This document shows positions 14,032 through 15,318 of a stretch of DNA of 15,318 nucleotides, one piece after another. The notes beneath the pieces are model-generated. The model ran no database searches. It saw nothing but the letters and a program-made list of their open reading frames with translations, and was not told the DNA's origin. Both the position numbers and the translations under genes were made by a program. Location of the stretch: positions 1-15,318 of the forward strand of contig JAQIDF010000374.1 in NCBI GenBank assembly GCA_027858145.1, given 5' to 3'. The stretch is from Prolixibacteraceae bacterium (lineage in GTDB: Bacteria; Bacteroidota; Bacteroidia; Bacteroidales; Prolixibacteraceae). How positions within the stretch are numbered: position 1 is the first letter of the stretch; every line of letters starts with the position of its first letter.

Positions 14032-15189
14032 ATGCCCAAAGTACTTTTACTTGCAGATTTCGCCGAGGAGTATTTCAAAAAAATACTTCTCGGCATTGCC
14101 CGTTATTCAAAAGAACACGGCCCCTGGATATTTTGCCGGATGCCCTACTATTATCGCGATGAACCCGGAATATCAGGTGTGGTTGAATGGGCAAAAGAAT
14201 GGGGTGCCGACGGCATTGTTGCCCAGCTAAACAATAACGACGACCGGCCTGAACTCAAAAATTCGGGCATACCCCTAATTGTTCCCGATTACAAAGAACG
14301 GTTTAAGCATGTACCCAACATAACCGGCAACTACTATGAAACCGGCAAAAATGCAGCCAATTATTTCCTACAAAAAGGGTATAAGAATTTCGGGTTTTAC
14401 GGTTATTCTTCTTTCGTTTGGTCGCGCGAGCGCGGGCTGGGATTTTCTGAATTACTTGCAGAAAAAGGGCACCAGGTATCATTTTTTGAAGGCGACCCCG
14501 ACCCGAACCACGAAATGTGGTACTATAAACCTTCGGCACTCAGCCGCTGGCTTTCCAACCTGCCTAAACCAGTAGCCATAATGGCCTGCGACGATAATTG
14601 CGGGCAACAAATAACAGAAGCATCAAAGGTATCGGGCATCAAAATACCCGAAGAAATTGCTGTAATTGGCGTAGATAACGATCAGCTGATTTGTACCATG
14701 TCTGACCCTCAGCTTTCGAGTATCTCCCTCGATGCCGAACAAGGAGGATACGAGGCAGCTGCCATGCTCGACCGTATGATGAAAGGCGAAATAAACGGTT
14801 ATGACATTGTAGTACAGCCAAAACAAATAAAAACCAGATCATCAACCGACATATACGCAACGGCCGATAAGCAAATAGCAAATGCGTTGAAACACATCCA
14901 TCAACACTTTACTGCCGATTTGCCCGTTTCTGAAGTTTTACAAAACGCTGCTCTGTCGCGCCGTGCGCTCGAAATAAAGTTCAAACGTACAACCGGAAAA
15001 AGCATTCATCAATATATTAATCAACTAAGAATAGAAAAATTCAGCCGTTTGTTAAGCGAAACAGATGTCCCCATAGCACAAGCTGCATACGAATCGGGCT
15101 TTACAGAAATTAAAAACATCGCCCAGCAATTCAAAAAAGCAAAGGGGCTTACACCATCGGCGTTTCGGAAAAAGAACAGAAATAAATAG
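14032..15189 (+). CDS. XylR-like transcriptional regulator (LacI-type sugar sensor + AraC DNA-binding domain)
   Basis: This 385-residue cytosolic regulator has the architecture of enterobacterial XylR: a periplasmic-binding-protein/LacI-like sensor at the N-terminus (about 3-275) and an AraC-type double helix-turn-helix at the C-terminus (about 277-380). Sensor hallmarks are LLLADFAEEYFKKILLGIARY (5-25), NYYETGKNAANYFLQKGY (100-117), and IPEEIAVIGVDND (205-217). HTH1 is VSEVLQNAALSRRALEIKFK (299-318). HTH2 is IAQAAYESGFTEIKNIAQQF (348-367), followed by KKAKGLTPSAFRK (368-380), the family end motif. There is no N-terminal LacI HTH. It starts 10 nt after the GH2 stop and ends the operon, so it probably controls its own transcription in response to a sugar released by the GH2 enzyme. 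It might also act on the xylan genes at the left edge. The architecture is certain; the ligand is unknown. Confidence 0.9.
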   Translation: MPKVLLLADFAEEYFKKILLGIARYSKEHGPWIFCRMPYYYRDEPGISGVVEWAKEWGADGIVAQLNNNDDRPELKNSGIPLIVPDYKERFKHVPNITGNYYETGKNAANYFLQKGYKNFGFYGYSSFVWSRERGLGFSELLAEKGHQVSFFEGDPDPNHEMWYYKPSALSRWLSNLPKPVAIMACDDNCGQQITEASKVSGIKIPEEIAVIGVDNDQLICTMSDPQLSSISLDAEQGGYEAAAMLDRMMKGEINGYDIVVQPKQIKTRSSTDIYATADKQIANALKHIHQHFTADLPVSEVLQNAALSRRALEIKFKRTTGKSIHQYINQLRIEKFSRLLSETDVPIAQAAYESGFTEIKNIAQQFKKAKGLTPSAFRKKNRNK

Positions 15190-15318
15190 TACTTGCCCAA
15201 AAAGCCCAATTTCTGCGTTACGCCCTTTCTGAAAACAGTCATCCCGAGAATCGGGACTCCTTGATTTTCAGAAAGGCCAAGCCTTGAAATTGAACTTTTC
15301 GATTCAAGCACTTGAAAA
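15190..15318. other. Non-coding tail after the regulator gene
   Basis: These 129 bases hold no convincing gene start. They contain a nested inverted repeat (15224-15276, listed separately) and three copies of a CTTGAA/TTCAAG hexamer at 15283-15288, 15303-15308 and 15311-15316; the last two form a palindrome around a 2-nt spacer. The composition differs from the AT-rich promoter gaps. The right boundary is cut by the window. Confidence 0.4.
15224..15276. repeat. Nested inverted repeat (12-bp outer stem, 6-bp inner stem)
   Basis: CCTTTCTGAAAA (15224-15235) and TTTTCAGAAAGG (15265-15276) are perfect inverted copies. The 29-nt interval contains a second perfect pair, TCCCGA (15242-15247) / TCGGGA (15251-15256), around a GAA loop. 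No T-run follows either arm, so it is not a classic intrinsic terminator, although the outer hairpin could still stop or stabilise the operon transcript. It resembles the small palindromic intergenic units that are dispersed in some genomes, but copy number cannot be seen here. Confidence 0.6.

Noticed and set aside
15021..15311. Minus-strand ORF of 96 codons at the right edge
   Set aside because: Most of it is antisense to the AraC domain of the regulator and the rest runs through the palindromic non-coding tail; the protein shows no family features.

Overview
The window looks like a chromosomal segment from a Bacteroidota bacterium, probably a polysaccharide-degrading Bacteroidales/Marinilabiliales-type organism. 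This is an inference from several signs: AT-rich intergenic DNA with almost no Shine-Dalgarno sequences, lipoprotein-anchored glycoside hydrolases, a GPH sugar symporter paired with a GH10 xylanase, a dihydroorotase with the variant VIDDQVHFRDPG metal loop, and one match to the Bacteroidota -7 promoter consensus TAnnTTTG. No rRNA, tRNA, CRISPR array, transposase or phage gene was recognised.

Layout. (1) 1-1837, minus strand: a GPH-family sugar symporter followed by the start of a GH10 endo-xylanase lipoprotein that runs off the left edge; this is a xylan or xylo-oligosaccharide unit. (2) 1838-2307: a divergent intergenic promoter region. (3) 2308-4432, plus strand: a DPM1-like polyprenol-phosphate mannosyltransferase, a strong intrinsic terminator, then dihydroorotase pyrC. 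(4) 4436-10256, minus strand: a compact six-gene chemosensory operon in transcription order cheA, cheW, cheR, a double-receiver response regulator, cheD, cheB. It faces pyrC tail to tail with three bases between the stop codons. (5) 10257-10578: a second divergent intergenic region with an 8-bp inverted repeat and a paired TACGTA motif. (6) 10579-15189, plus strand: a tight three-gene operon of ROK sugar kinase, GH2 lipoprotein of the exo-beta-glucosaminidase type, and a XylR-like regulator (LacI-type sensor fused to an AraC DNA-binding domain). (7) 15190-15318: a non-coding tail with a nested inverted repeat.

How the parts work together. The chemosensory operon encodes a histidine kinase core (CheA, CheW) and a full adaptation module (methyltransferase CheR, methylesterase CheB, deamidase CheD). 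It has no receptor, no stand-alone CheY and no flagellar gene here. The output or sink candidate is a protein with one degenerate and one intact receiver. Receptors must be elsewhere, and the controlled behaviour (gliding, pili, or something else) cannot be read from this window. The right-hand operon reads as a self-regulated catabolic unit: an exo-acting GH2 releases a monosaccharide, the ROK enzyme phosphorylates it, and the regulator senses the sugar. The GH2 active-site motifs point to the GSD subfamily (exo-beta-D-glucosaminidase-like) rather than ordinary beta-galactosidase or beta-mannosidase.

Nothing here is convincingly a wholly new system. The most unusual elements are the double-receiver protein in the Che operon, the GH2/zinc-motif-less ROK/XylR-like operon, and several compact regulatory structures: the terminator next to pyrC, the stop-codon hairpin between pyrC and cheB, and the nested palindrome at the right edge.
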